Shown: piece after piece, positions 10,372-18,422 of the stretch
Layout: the number at the start of each line of letters is the position of its first letter
How positions within the stretch are numbered: position 1 is the first letter of the stretch
Source of the DNA: Paulinella micropora
Taxonomy: Eukaryota; Cercozoa; Imbricatea; Euglyphida
DNA: 50,981 bases
Assembly (NCBI GenBank): GCA_009731375.1
Contig: BJOX01000060.1
Location: 1,138,312-1,189,292, forward strand
Reading direction: 5' to 3'
Translations under genes and position numbers: made by a program
The notes under the pieces: model-generated
Told to the model about the DNA's origin: nothing
The model's input: only the letters and a program-made list of their open reading frames with translations
Database searches by the model: none

Positions 10372-10833
10372 ATGGCTAGCACTCGGGTGGCTGGCTCGGG
10401 TGTCTTCAGTACTGCAAGCCTTCTGCGCTGGGAGAAGCTGCTCGAGGAGGCAGAGGATAATTTTATTGCAGCCACGAAGTGCGACGATCGAGCTGAGGCC
10501 AAGCGGAGCGGGGACAAGCTTATTACTAGGGTGCACTCTATCTTTTGCAAGCTTCATCACTACATCCGGCGGAGCGAAAACCGGGATGAAGCCCTCGCTG
10601 CAGCCCAGGATGCACTAGAGGAGCTGGGCGGGCTTGAGAGCTTGATTCTGTGCGCCTTCTACGCACATGCATACAACAACAACAACAACAAAAACAGCAA
10701 GAATGCAAACGAGAGCCTGCTTGACTTTCTCTGGCCTACGATGTTTCGCGTTCTTTTGACCGAGCTTGGACTAGACTGGAAACGGTTTGCGAGGGAACTA
10801 ATACAAAGCGAGCAGAGGGAGAAAGAGAGGTAA
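10372..10833 (+). CDS. Hypothetical protein, 153 aa
   Basis: The start chosen is the ATG in GACATGGCTAGC; a GTG twelve bases upstream is not needed. The protein (MASTRVAGSGVF...) is predicted mostly helical. It has two charged helical stretches (WEKLLEEAEDNFIAATK and DEALAAAQDALEELGG), an Asn-rich run (YNNNNNKNSKN) encoded by an AAC repeat, and a Glu/Arg-rich end. I recognise no family. It is intronless, sits 0.8 kb after the helicase gene on the same strand, and its stop lies 15 bases before the second copy of the shared gene-end element. A helical adaptor role would be a guess. Confidence 0.6.
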   Translation: MASTRVAGSGVFSTASLLRWEKLLEEAEDNFIAATKCDDRAEAKRSGDKLITRVHSIFCKLHHYIRRSENRDEALAAAQDALEELGGLESLILCAFYAHAYNNNNNKNSKNANESLLDFLWPTMFRVLLTELGLDWKRFARELIQSEQREKER

Positions 10834-10848
10834 GGCGCAGGGGGGAGT

Positions 10849-10907
10849 AGAGCGCCAAAAAGATGCGAAAATGTTTTTTTATAAAAGCTCGAGTGTCTTA
10901 CACTTGG
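10849..10907 (+). promoter_or_regulatory. Shared gene-end element, copy 2
   Basis: AGAGCGCCAAAAAG, then TATAAAAGCTCGAG and TGTCTTACACTTGG, aligned with 10007-10071 in the same order. It begins 15 bases after the stop codon of the 153-aa gene. Confidence 0.4.
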
Positions 10908-11079
10908 GAAGATAACGAACGGATGCTGTCTGTCATAAAGTCCTGCAGAACTCTGCTTTGCTTCTCTTGCCTTACAACATCTTTTATTGTCCAAGAAGCG
11001 AACAGGCGCAAAAGCAAAAGCAAAAAAAAAAGTCTGGATTTTAATAATGATCAGTACATAATCTCTGGCTCGCCGCGGT

Positions 11080-11838
11080 CTATTCCAACTCTTCGCAGTC
11101 CTCACAGAATTTGTCGCCATCCCGATAGACCCAGTGAGGTTTAACAGTCCCCTCCACACCTTTCTCGAGCAGGTCCATCCAGGAAATAGATCCATTGTCG
11201 TAAGTGTCATGCTTCTTCATGTAGGTATCTCCTAACAAGTTGAGCATTTGCTTCGAGATCATACGTTTCAGCATGGTCTCGATTTCGGCGCGGCTCTGCA
11301 CGTAGAATAGCTTGCATTTCAGGCGTAGCCACGCAGAAGTATTCAAGCTGCCACATTTCTCGCATTCACTGTTGACGTCGTTGCTCCGTAAGCTGAGTCG
11401 GATCTTGGTTTTTTCAGTTGAGAGGCTGTGGTGCCAGTAAAATTCTAAAGACGTCGCAATGCGTTCAGCACAGCCGAAGCGTTTGCCGGCCTGGAGGTTC
11501 AGGCAGCCACCTAGATCATAATCGACCTCATTTTCGTAATATTGGTTCGGGGTAGCGCCGCGGAGGCCGAATAATTTGGTGTAACCTCCCTTGAGGGCGA
11601 CCTCTTCGATTGCGTCGGCCACCGGCCCGCGCACACTGGCAAGGTGTTCTTCCTGAGCTTCGGTCGCCAACGGGAGAAGACATTTGCTCAGGCTGCGACA
11701 GGTCGTGCCCAGCACGGCCACTGACGGCGGAGACCACGAGGACAGATGTCGCAGCAGTTCCTCTGGCAGTGCAGTCAAATGCGCCAACGGGCCCGTGTGC
11801 CCCAGCTTTGGCTTTTTCTTTATGGGAACGCTTGTCAT
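11080..11838 (-). CDS. F-box protein with C-terminal Cys-pair region, 252 aa
   Basis: Probable substrate receptor of an SCF-type ubiquitin ligase. An F-box-like segment lies at about residues 23-55 (LPEELLRHLSSWSPPSVAVL then CRSLSKCLLPLA), with the Leu-Pro start and the conserved Cys-Arg turn. The remainder is not a recognised repeat domain. It has Cys pairs (CEKC ... LKC and FCEDC near the end) that could bind zinc. The ATG at 11838 is the first in frame. The gene is divergent from the LRR gene at 12022, with a short intergenic region containing a G9-CA-C12 palindrome. F-box proteins are used by several large DNA viruses to redirect host ubiquitination, which fits the RING protein at 19831. 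The F-box call is from motif reading only. Confidence 0.6.
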   Translation of the reverse strand: MTSVPIKKKPKLGHTGPLAHLTALPEELLRHLSSWSPPSVAVLGTTCRSLSKCLLPLATEAQEEHLASVRGPVADAIEEVALKGGYTKLFGLRGATPNQYYENEVDYDLGGCLNLQAGKRFGCAERIATSLEFYWHHSLSTEKTKIRLSLRSNDVNSECEKCGSLNTSAWLRLKCKLFYVQSRAEIETMLKRMISKQMLNLLGDTYMKKHDTYDNGSISWMDLLEKGVEGTVKPHWVYRDGDKFCEDCEELE

Positions 11839-11935
11839 GGCTAGCTAGTGTTTAAACATCGGAACAAACAAAGGAAAAAACAAAAAACGGGATACAGTGG
11901 TGGAAGATATCACAAAGGTCAGGTTGGACGAGGGA

Positions 11936-11958
11936 GGGGGGGGGCACCCCCCCCCCCC
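11936..11958. repeat. G-run/C-run palindrome between divergent genes
   Basis: Nine G, CA, then twelve C. This is one of several G:C palindromes placed between island genes. Confidence 0.6.
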
Positions 11959-12021
11959 TTGAACAAGCACCTCTAGCTTGGAAACGTCGTTGCTTTGGTC
12001 ACAATCCGCAATTTTTAGCCA

Positions 12022-13313
12022 ATGCCTAAAAGGCAGCGAGCTGGTAAGCTCAAGAAAGCCCGTGTCCCTGCCCCTGCCCCGGCCTCTGAGCCAGAGGCCC
12101 AGAGCAGCTGCGTAGAGGCTCGCACCCAACCCGCGGCGGCCCCTTCTCGGCCTTTTTCGGCTGCAGGCGTGCTAGCAGGCGCCACCACGATGGAGGACTT
12201 CATGGAATACCACAGCCGAAGCGGCGACCTGTCTGAGCTTGATCTTGACAATGCGGTGGATCGGCAGTTGCTCCTGGAATACGGTCCTGCTTGGTCACAG
12301 GTCGGAATGCCTATCCGCAGGATTCTACTGCGCAAGTTGTTGGCTCTCCCGGATCTTTCTGCTTTTTCTGCGTTTATCTCAGCCCTTCGTGTCGAGGAGC
12401 TGGATTTATCAGGCTCCTCTCAGCTCACAGACGACATGCTGGCTGCTCTGTTGGAAAGCTTCCCGCGGCTTCAGCGACTGGTCTTGGCGGGCTGCGCCAA
12501 GGTCACGAACAAGGGCCTTTTGCACGTGGGCCGCCTGGTGCCTCAACTCCAAACGCTAGACTGCTCCTCCTGCCCCGTCATTACAGGCGGGGGTTTGATT
12601 AGTCTGCTCGGCGATCTTCCCCAACTCGAACGCTTAGTACTTCAGCGTTGCTTCGCTCTAGAAAGCCAGGCTATGGTCCTTTTTGCACAGACGGGCCATC
12701 CACGGCTCCAAGAACTAGATCTGTCGTATTGGCCCGCCTAGCTGAGCAGAATTTCCCCCAGCTCGCGCTGCTGGACCTGACATGTTGTTCCAAGATCACA
12801 GACGGCGGAGTTGCCGCGTTATCGTCACGGCTGCCTCGACTGCGGCGCCTGAGTCTGTCGGGCTGTTTCAAGCTTACAGAAGCGATCTGGCCCCACCTAG
12901 CCGTGCCCAACCGTCTGCCAAAGCTGGAGGAGCTTGACCTGTCGCGTTGCTCGTTGCTTACGGGCGAAGAGACGTCGCGATGGCCCCAAAAGCAAAAGCT
13001 CCCTCGCCTGACTAGCTTGGATCTCTCCAGGTGTTCTGCGCTCACCGACGCGGGTCTGTATGGCTTAGTCACGCGGCTACCAACCCTCCAAAAGATCAAT
13101 CTTTCGCTGGCAACTCATGCGCAATGCAAGGGGATTCTAGGCAACGCCAAAAGATCAATCTTTCGCTGGCAACTCATGCGCAACGCAATGCAAGGACAAC
13201 TCCTCACGCAAGAGCTTACTCAAGACTCACTGGCAACCTTGTCCAAACTACCGAAGCTACAAAAAATGAACCTCACGCAATGCAAGGGGATTCTAGGCAC
13301 GCGAGACACTTAG
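12022..13313 (+). CDS. Leucine-rich repeat protein (LRR, Cys-containing type), frame broken near 12725
   Basis: The N-terminal ~60 residues are Pro/Ala-rich and basic. LRRs of the Cys-containing, AMN1/F-box-LRR type follow: repeated LEELDLS / LQRLVLAGCAKVTNKGLL / LALLDLTCCSKITDGGVAAL units of about 26 residues. The first frame ends at TAG 12741 inside a repeat. The repeat pattern resumes in another frame (LARLAEQNFPQLALLDLTCC) up to 13313, so one indel or small deletion separates the halves. Near the 3' end two short DNA blocks are duplicated: a ~37-bp block at 13088 and 13147, and a ~23-bp block at 13120 and 13276. These scramble the last repeats. No F-box is visible here, but it is divergently paired with the F-box gene. 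Proteins of this class bind ligase substrates. Confidence 0.7.
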
Positions 13314-13328
13314 GGCTTTAAGCCAGCG

Positions 13329-13376
13329 CCAAGTGTCAGACTTTCTCTTTCTTTTTGTTACGGAGCTTTTATTAAA
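13329..13376 (-). promoter_or_regulatory. Shared gene-end element, inverted looser copy
   Basis: On the minus strand this reads TTTAATAAAAGCTCC, a 24-base insert, then GTCTGACACTTGG. It has the same two blocks and order as the copies at 10007 and 10849. It lies about 75 bases downstream of the minus-strand WWE-PARP gene and includes an AATAAA hexamer. Confidence 0.4.
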
Positions 13377-13448
13377 TTCGTCTTGATAATATGAGTAGCA
13401 CTGTTAACCACACGGCCTTCTCCCCTTGGCAAAAAAAAGTCGGGGGGT

Positions 13449-14318
13449 TTAAAAGAGCTCGGGCCCCAGGTCTAAGAGTCGGTAGCGGATTACATGCGTA
13501 GGAATCGCTTGGTGATCCTGGGTGGACACGTAGGTGTTGGGGTTTTCTGTTGCATCTACATAGGTCTGGTAGGTTTGGCTACGACTGCCAGGCAAAAATA
13601 CGGCGCCTTGATGTTGGGTGGGCCTAACTACGCACTGTCCCACGAGCAGGCGGCAGGCGAGCACGGTGTGGCAGCCATTGCGATCGGGGGCGGTATAGCT
13701 GTGTGCCGTGCGCGCCCGGGGCGAGAAATAAACGCCCCAGCCCAGTTTCTGGCGGGCGCAGAATCTCTCAACGTACATGTCGCGCGTCCCGTGAAAAACT
13801 ACTATTTCTCGGACGGGCTCTTGCTCTTGCATCAGCGTCCTGGTGGCGCAAAACAACGCCTCCAGGCTGGGGTGTTCCAGCCTCTGAACCGACACTACTA
13901 CGGAGCCAGGGCTCATGGTGCTTTCAAACACGGCGCGGATCATCTGCTCCTTTGTTTCCTCCTCGGGGCCCGCCGAGGCAGCCTGTCGCAAATAGGGAGA
14001 GTCCTTTGCTGTGGGAGGTACATGCTCTAACACGAGACGCGTCGTCTTGAGCCTCTTCCTCGTCGCTAGCCTGCACACCTCCATCTGGGGGAAGTCGACT
14101 TCATATCTCTCACGTATTGTGCCGTGCTCAAACTGCATTCGTGGATAACGTTCTGGCTCCCGGAGGTACTGTGCAAAGGCCTTTTCGATTGATTGACTGA
14201 TCTGATCGGGCAAGAAACTCGAGCCTAGGTTTTCCAAGCGCACTGACCAGTGAGCGGCCAGCGTCCCCCCCTCCGCCGCAGCAGCAAGCAGCCTTTCACA
14301 AGAACCAAAAATCCACAA
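13449..14318 (-). CDS. WWE-PARP ADP-ribosyltransferase
   Basis: The open frame begins just after a TAG with no early ATG, so the true start is probably in the neighbouring frame (14351-14746) with a frame break between. The first ~90 residues carry a WWE-like domain (DQISQSIEKAFAQYL, then YEVDFPQMEVCRLATRKRLK), which in known proteins binds ADP-ribose or PAR. The C-terminal ~130 residues are a PARP catalytic fold: FHGT with the NAD-binding His, GVYFSPRARTAHSYT with the conserved Tyr, a CRLLVG strand, YVDATENPN, and THVIRYRL at the end. At the position of the catalytic Glu of PARP1 the sequence reads NTYVSTQDHQ, with Thr. This predicts mono-ADP-ribosylation or weak activity, as in PARP10-15 relatives. 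WWE-PARP architecture matches PARP11-like proteins. Confidence 0.75.
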   Translation of the reverse strand: MWIFGSCERLLAAAAEGGTLAAHWSVRLENLGSSFLPDQISQSIEKAFAQYLREPERYPRMQFEHGTIRERYEVDFPQMEVCRLATRKRLKTTRLVLEHVPPTAKDSPYLRQAASAGPEEETKEQMIRAVFESTMSPGSVVVSVQRLEHPSLEALFCATRTLMQEQEPVREIVVFHGTRDMYVERFCARQKLGWGVYFSPRARTAHSYTAPDRNGCHTVLACRLLVGQCVVRPTQHQGAVFLPGSRSQTYQTYVDATENPNTYVSTQDHQAIPTHVIRYRLLDLGPELF

Positions 14319-14350
14319 TCTGCGCTAGGCTGTCGAGCTTGCCTTGCAGC

Positions 14351-14746
14351 TTAAACTGCAACAACCTTCCGTTGGGAGGCTTCCACCACGACACAAACTT
14401 GTTGATAATTAAGAGCCCCGCTTTCTTGTCGTTGTCTTCCTGCGCCTCGGGGTTCGGGTGTAAAGTAAAAGTTTAGCACAGGGCCCACGCTCTGCAGGCA
14501 AAGCACTATCGTCAGCTCGGGTATCCAGCGCCTGTACGAGTCGTGACCATTGGCACAGGAAAGTCTAACAGAAACGGGCCAGCCCTGCTCTTGCTCTGTC
14601 TTGACTACTTTTGTACAGGCCAGAACCTTGCTGTCAATCTTATTAATCTCTGCATCCAAGTAACATGCCAACAAGCCTGTGGGCCATGGCGCAGCAAAAC
14701 TACTGTCAATGGTTGCCTCAAAAGCTCTCCTAGTCCCCGAAAGCAT
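14351..14746 (-). CDS. Upstream frame of the WWE-PARP gene, or a small separate gene, 131 aa
   Basis: This starts at an ATG (14746) and ends 33 bases before the open frame of the PARP protein, on the same strand. The protein (MLSGTRRAFEATIDSSFAAP...) has no motif I recognise. After its stop, a third frame briefly continues protein-like sequence (KLQGKLDSLAQIVDFWF) into the WWE region. That supports one original gene spanning 14746-13449 with one or two indels. A separate small gene cannot be excluded. Confidence 0.45.
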   Translation of the reverse strand: MLSGTRRAFEATIDSSFAAPWPTGLLACYLDAEINKIDSKVLACTKVVKTEQEQGWPVSVRLSCANGHDSYRRWIPELTIVLCLQSVGPVLNFYFTPEPRGAGRQRQESGALNYQQVCVVVEASQRKVVAV

Positions 14747-14830
14747 AACTATAGGTGGTAATAGTTTTATTCAGTGAAGTCTCGCCGTGGGGAGGGAGAG
14801 AGGGGAAAGAGGAAAGTGTAGAGAAAACAA

Positions 14831-14890
14831 GGGGGAGGGGGGGGGGGGGGGGCCCCACCCCCCCCCCCCCCCCNNNNNNNNNNCCCCCCC
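14831..14890. repeat. G-run/C-run palindrome with assembly gap
   Basis: About 21 G (one A) followed by CCCCA, then C-runs on both sides of ten N (14874-14883). The potential stem is long. Sequencing or assembly evidently failed here. Confidence 0.8.
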
Positions 14891-14906
14891 CACTTTCGTT
14901 GCGCAA

Positions 14907-15286
14907 CTAGTTGTGTTCTTTCCGTCGAAAAACAAACAAGCCCAACCCCTCGCGGCCGTCTGATAGGCTCACGGGTGCCGCACAGACGAGCGTAAAGGCG
15001 GACGACAATACTTTGTACGTCCCGTGCGTGTGCAGTTCTCCTTTGCGCTCGACCAAGAAAGCGTACTTGCAGTGTTTGCCCCGCTGCCATAAGAGGGCCA
15101 AGGTCTGCTTGCGTGTCGGGTTTAGCCCTGCCAGCAGCGCGTAGACGCAGTAGCTGCCACCCCCTCCCGTTGGCGGGTTAGCGCATGCTTCTTCCAGTGG
15201 GCAGAACCCCGCGAGTCTTGCCGCCCTGCGAACGTACTGTCTGGCCTGCGCGGACTCAGCCCCCTCGGCGGTGACACAAATTTAAG
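14907..15286 (-). pseudogene. Open frame without a start codon, about 125 codons
   Basis: The frame is open from just after a TAA (about 15287) to TAG at 14907 and contains no ATG. It reads as good protein: TAEGAESAQARQYVRRAARL, later GSYCVYALLAGLNPTRKQT and YKVLSSAFTLVCAAP, ending FVFRRKEHN. It begins about 20 bases after the stop of the minus-strand kinase-like gene. It may be the end of that gene separated by an indel or stop change, or a gene that lost its start. No domain is recognised. Confidence 0.4.
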
Positions 15287-15304
15287 TTTTTTTTTCTCTT
15301 GCTG

Positions 15305-18181
15305 TTAGTAGTAATCCAAAATGGCAAAGAGGTAAGGCTGAGGGGCGCCGGGGGGTGCCGCGTGGCCCAGAACGCGGTGGTACCAGTGTAGGAGAGCATC
15401 GCTCTGCGCCAGCGAGCTGGCGTCGTGCCGCGGCAGGGCTAGCAGGGGCACACTATCTCCCTCCTCACGCACGGCCAAGGCGCGAGGAGGGGGAGGGGGG
15501 GGAGCCGGGATCAAGCCCAGGGCCGGAAGCTCGTACGGCGCCCGCGCAGCCTCCCCTGCAAGAGCCGTTGGCTCCAAGGGGCGCTGTTGTATGTAAGCGA
15601 CACTGCTGTCTGCTCTGCGCGGGCCCCGCGGGCTGCGGAGCACGACTTCGGTTAGTAAAAGGCACGCCCAGCAGACAAAGAGTGTAACCAGCTGTTCCGT
15701 CAGGGGCGAGCTACTCATCGTACCCTTGTGCAGGCGCAGGGGTAGCAGTTGTACTATTTTGTACGCTGTAGACGGCGAGGGCAAGCGTTCAAAAAAGAGG
15801 CCGCGCAATGAGGGTGGTACGTGCCTAAACTTGATGTTTTGAATGTAGAGGTAGAAGAAGGGACAACGTAGGGGGCTTTCGTAGCGGCCCTCGGTGGAGA
15901 ATCCGTTCTTGTCCACCTTGGATGGCTTAAACTCGACGTGTAACACGTAATGCCACAAACGGCCTAACTGTCTCACTGGCTCGGGGAGCTGGGCCATATC
16001 CTTGCCCAGGTCATCCCAAGCTAGCGCCCCTGCCTCCTCGCCACACAGCCTGAGCTCCCGGTAAGCAGCAAGCCCCCAGCTGTGGCTGGGCCGCAGCCTC
16101 CAGCCGCCCGCCAGCCTTTCGGAGCCCAGGGCATAAAAGCAGAGGAACAGAGTTAACGCGTTGGAGAGCCGCAGGATCGACGACGGGTAGGTCGACGCGG
16201 TGGCCAGGTTGCAAGTTTGCTGCTCGTCAAAGTCAATGGCCCAGAAGCGCCGGCGCTTCCGATCGAAGGTGAAGTTGCCTGGCTTGAGGTCGAAGGTGCA
16301 GAGCCGGCGCAGAGAGTGAAAGAAACGGCTTAGGAAGTCGCATAGTTCGGCCTCACGCCACTCGCGCGCACCGTCTTTGAGCCCGGGGGCCTGGTTGAGG
16401 TAGTACATCAAGGAACCGCCCACATAGTCGCTCAGGATCACATAAAAATCGCCCGGACTCCCGCCGTCGCGCCAGGGATGTGTAAGGTCGCGCTTCCCGG
16501 ACGAGTCATTGTAGCAATACAAAATAGCCCTTACCGGAGGCGCGACCCCCCCGGCGGCGTACAGATAGCGTTGGTACAGGACTTGTGCGACCGCCTCTTG
16601 CTGTCTGGTCTGGCCGCGCAACTTTTCCTCAGCCCGAGCATCATCGTCGTCTTCATCGCTGTCACAGTAGTCGTCGTGGTCCTTGCCGAGGGGCAGCTTC
16701 TTGGCAAATAAATCGAGGCCCAAGCTCGTCCGGGCGCGCGCAGCAGCGGGGCTGGTACTATCAGGGTTCGCAAAATTAAATCGCCGGATATCTTTAATGA
16801 GGGACTTGCCGTTCTCCTTGGCATAAGTATACCATTCCTTGTTTTGCACTAAACAAACGGGGGCGCCCTCTGGCCACAGAAAGACGCCTGCCTCCGGTGG
16901 CTCAGTGCCTCGCCTCAAAAAAAGACCTGCCGAACTGTTGGCGCTTGAGAGGACCCCGCGCTTGGTCTCTTCGTAGCAACCTACGCGCAGGTCGGCGGCG
17001 GGGCCCAGGGGGGTCCACGCAGCTTGCCCGGTGACCCGCAGCCCCGGGAGGAGCTGCTCACTGAGTTGGAGGGGGCCTGCCAGCCCCGGGGCGCTCATGA
17101 CGTCCGGTGGAACGGTCTGGCAAGCGCTATCGTCGTCGTGACCGTCGGGCTGGCTCTGTAGTGGTACCGGAATTCTTACCTCCAAGCTTGCTAGGGCCTC
17201 GCGCAGACAGTTGTCAAAGCACTTGCGCAGGGGGGTCGTCACGGGCTCCAGCTTCTCCCACCAGCTCCGGGCCCACTGGCGCACCGGGTCCTGGGCCCAA
17301 ATACAAAGCTGGCGCGCTAGCGCGGGGCCGCCTGCGTGCCGGTAGACAGTGTCTTGCTGAGCTAGCAGGTCGAACAGGACTAGCAGGTTAAAGACGCGTG
17401 CGCCTCGCTCAGTCACCATGTCTTCGCCGCGCGTGCCTCGGGTAGCTACTAGTAGCTCTTTGGCGTGCGCTACCCCCGCGTGCGACAGCAGGTATCGTTG
17501 CTGTTGCTCGTGCCAGCACAGCGACTCGTGGTTCATTCTCAGTAGCAGCAGGTGCCCCGTGCCTAAAGCCAGTGAATGAATAAATGAGTCTAACTCGGGC
17601 TGCCGCGGCGTTGGCGCTGTGCGGGCCTGCGGCACCCCCGCCCAGTCTGTCCACAGCCAAAAGGTCTCTGGCCTTTCCAGCAGAATACCCCGCACGGCAC
17701 TTGTGCAGCCCGTGGCCAGGTGCAAATACTGGTACAGCGCAGCCTCCAACACAACCAGACTAGCGCGCTCTTCTAAGTTTCCAGTCCCACCGGAGCCGGG
17801 AGTCAGTCGGACAAACGCAAACTTAGCGTCTTGGATTGTTAGTGTATACTGTGCATACTGCCCCGCCGCATCGGAGCCTAGGTTAGAGGCACAGAACCGC
17901 TTCCAAGCCTCTGCGCTTACGGAATGGATCGCAACGACGGGAACGGATGTCGCTGCCAACGCAGGTCGGGTCTGCGAACCCTCGACCACTCTTCCAGCGC
18001 TAACCACACAGCAGTGATCCTTCCATTCGACGTACCATCGGCGCTCGTGCAGGCGATTCCATGCCTGTTCGTGTCTGACGGGCTGTGCGGGGATCTCGCA
18101 GCTTTTGCACAGCAAGCCGGCGTCTTGTAACACGTATTGTAAAGCAGCAAACCCGCGCGCCGCTCTCTCGTGCTGAGGCAT
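15305..18181 (-). CDS. Tandem pseudokinase-kinase-like protein with a membrane segment, 958 aa
   Basis: Start at the first ATG; a GTG twelve codons upstream is open too. The C-terminal module (about residues 460-760) has a protein-kinase-like core: a lobe with YVILSDYVGGSLMYYL, a catalytic-loop-like FDLKPGN near residue 628 (His of HRD absent, Asp and Asn present) and AIDFDE near 647 in the DFG position. An N-terminal module (about 110-320) parallels it: EERASLVVLEAALYQYLHLA matches QQEAVAQVLYQRYLYAAGG. Its loop reads LRMNHESLCW and lacks the catalytic Asp, so it looks like a pseudokinase. An acidic stretch (DDYCDSDEDDDDARAEE) lies between them. A hydrophobic span near 825-845 (LVTLFVCWACLLLTEVVL) is a candidate transmembrane helix, followed by a Pro-rich tail. 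The kinase assignment is from motifs only. Confidence 0.6.
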   Translation of the reverse strand: MPQHERAARGFAALQYVLQDAGLLCKSCEIPAQPVRHEQAWNRLHERRWYVEWKDHCCVVSAGRVVEGSQTRPALAATSVPVVAIHSVSAEAWKRFCASNLGSDAAGQYAQYTLTIQDAKFAFVRLTPGSGGTGNLEERASLVVLEAALYQYLHLATGCTSAVRGILLERPETFWLWTDWAGVPQARTAPTPRQPELDSFIHSLALGTGHLLLLRMNHESLCWHEQQQRYLLSHAGVAHAKELLVATRGTRGEDMVTERGARVFNLLVLFDLLAQQDTVYRHAGGPALARQLCIWAQDPVRQWARSWWEKLEPVTTPLRKCFDNCLREALASLEVRIPVPLQSQPDGHDDDSACQTVPPDVMSAPGLAGPLQLSEQLLPGLRVTGQAAWTPLGPAADLRVGCYEETKRGVLSSANSSAGLFLRRGTEPPEAGVFLWPEGAPVCLVQNKEWYTYAKENGKSLIKDIRRFNFANPDSTSPAAARARTSLGLDLFAKKLPLGKDHDDYCDSDEDDDDARAEEKLRGQTRQQEAVAQVLYQRYLYAAGGVAPPVRAILYCYNDSSGKRDLTHPWRDGGSPGDFYVILSDYVGGSLMYYLNQAPGLKDGAREWREAELCDFLSRFFHSLRRLCTFDLKPGNFTFDRKRRRFWAIDFDEQQTCNLATASTYPSSILRLSNALTLFLCFYALGSERLAGGWRLRPSHSWGLAAYRELRLCGEEAGALAWDDLGKDMAQLPEPVRQLGRLWHYVLHVEFKPSKVDKNGFSTEGRYESPLRCPFFYLYIQNIKFRHVPPSLRGLFFERLPSPSTAYKIVQLLPLRLHKGTMSSSPLTEQLVTLFVCWACLLLTEVVLRSPRGPRRADSSVAYIQQRPLEPTALAGEAARAPYELPALGLIPAPPPPPPRALAVREEGDSVPLLALPRHDASSLAQSDALLHWYHRVLGHAAPPGAPQPYLFAILDYY

Positions 18182-18382
18182 ACAACAAACGGCCAGAAAA
18201 AAAGGAGCAGTGCTCACTAGTTACAACTCTGTTCAGACGTGCCAAATGATATCTTCTTGGGGGTTTCCTGTGACAAGCTAGGGGACGCCCCCCTTGTGCT
18301 TCTTGCAAGGGAGGCGAGGGAAGAGGGAAGGCAGGCTCCGCCTTTCTCGAGGCAAGGGTTCCCGCGAATGAATGCTACTATA

Positions 18383-18395
18383 AGTATATAAGTTC
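18383..18395 (+). promoter_or_regulatory. TATA-like promoter element of the glycosidase gene
   Basis: AGTATATAAGTTC lies about 30-40 bases before the ATG at 18423, implying a very short 5' leader. Confidence 0.35.
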
Positions 18396-18422
18396 TTTTC
18401 CGTCCTTCCTCAAGAAAAAAGA

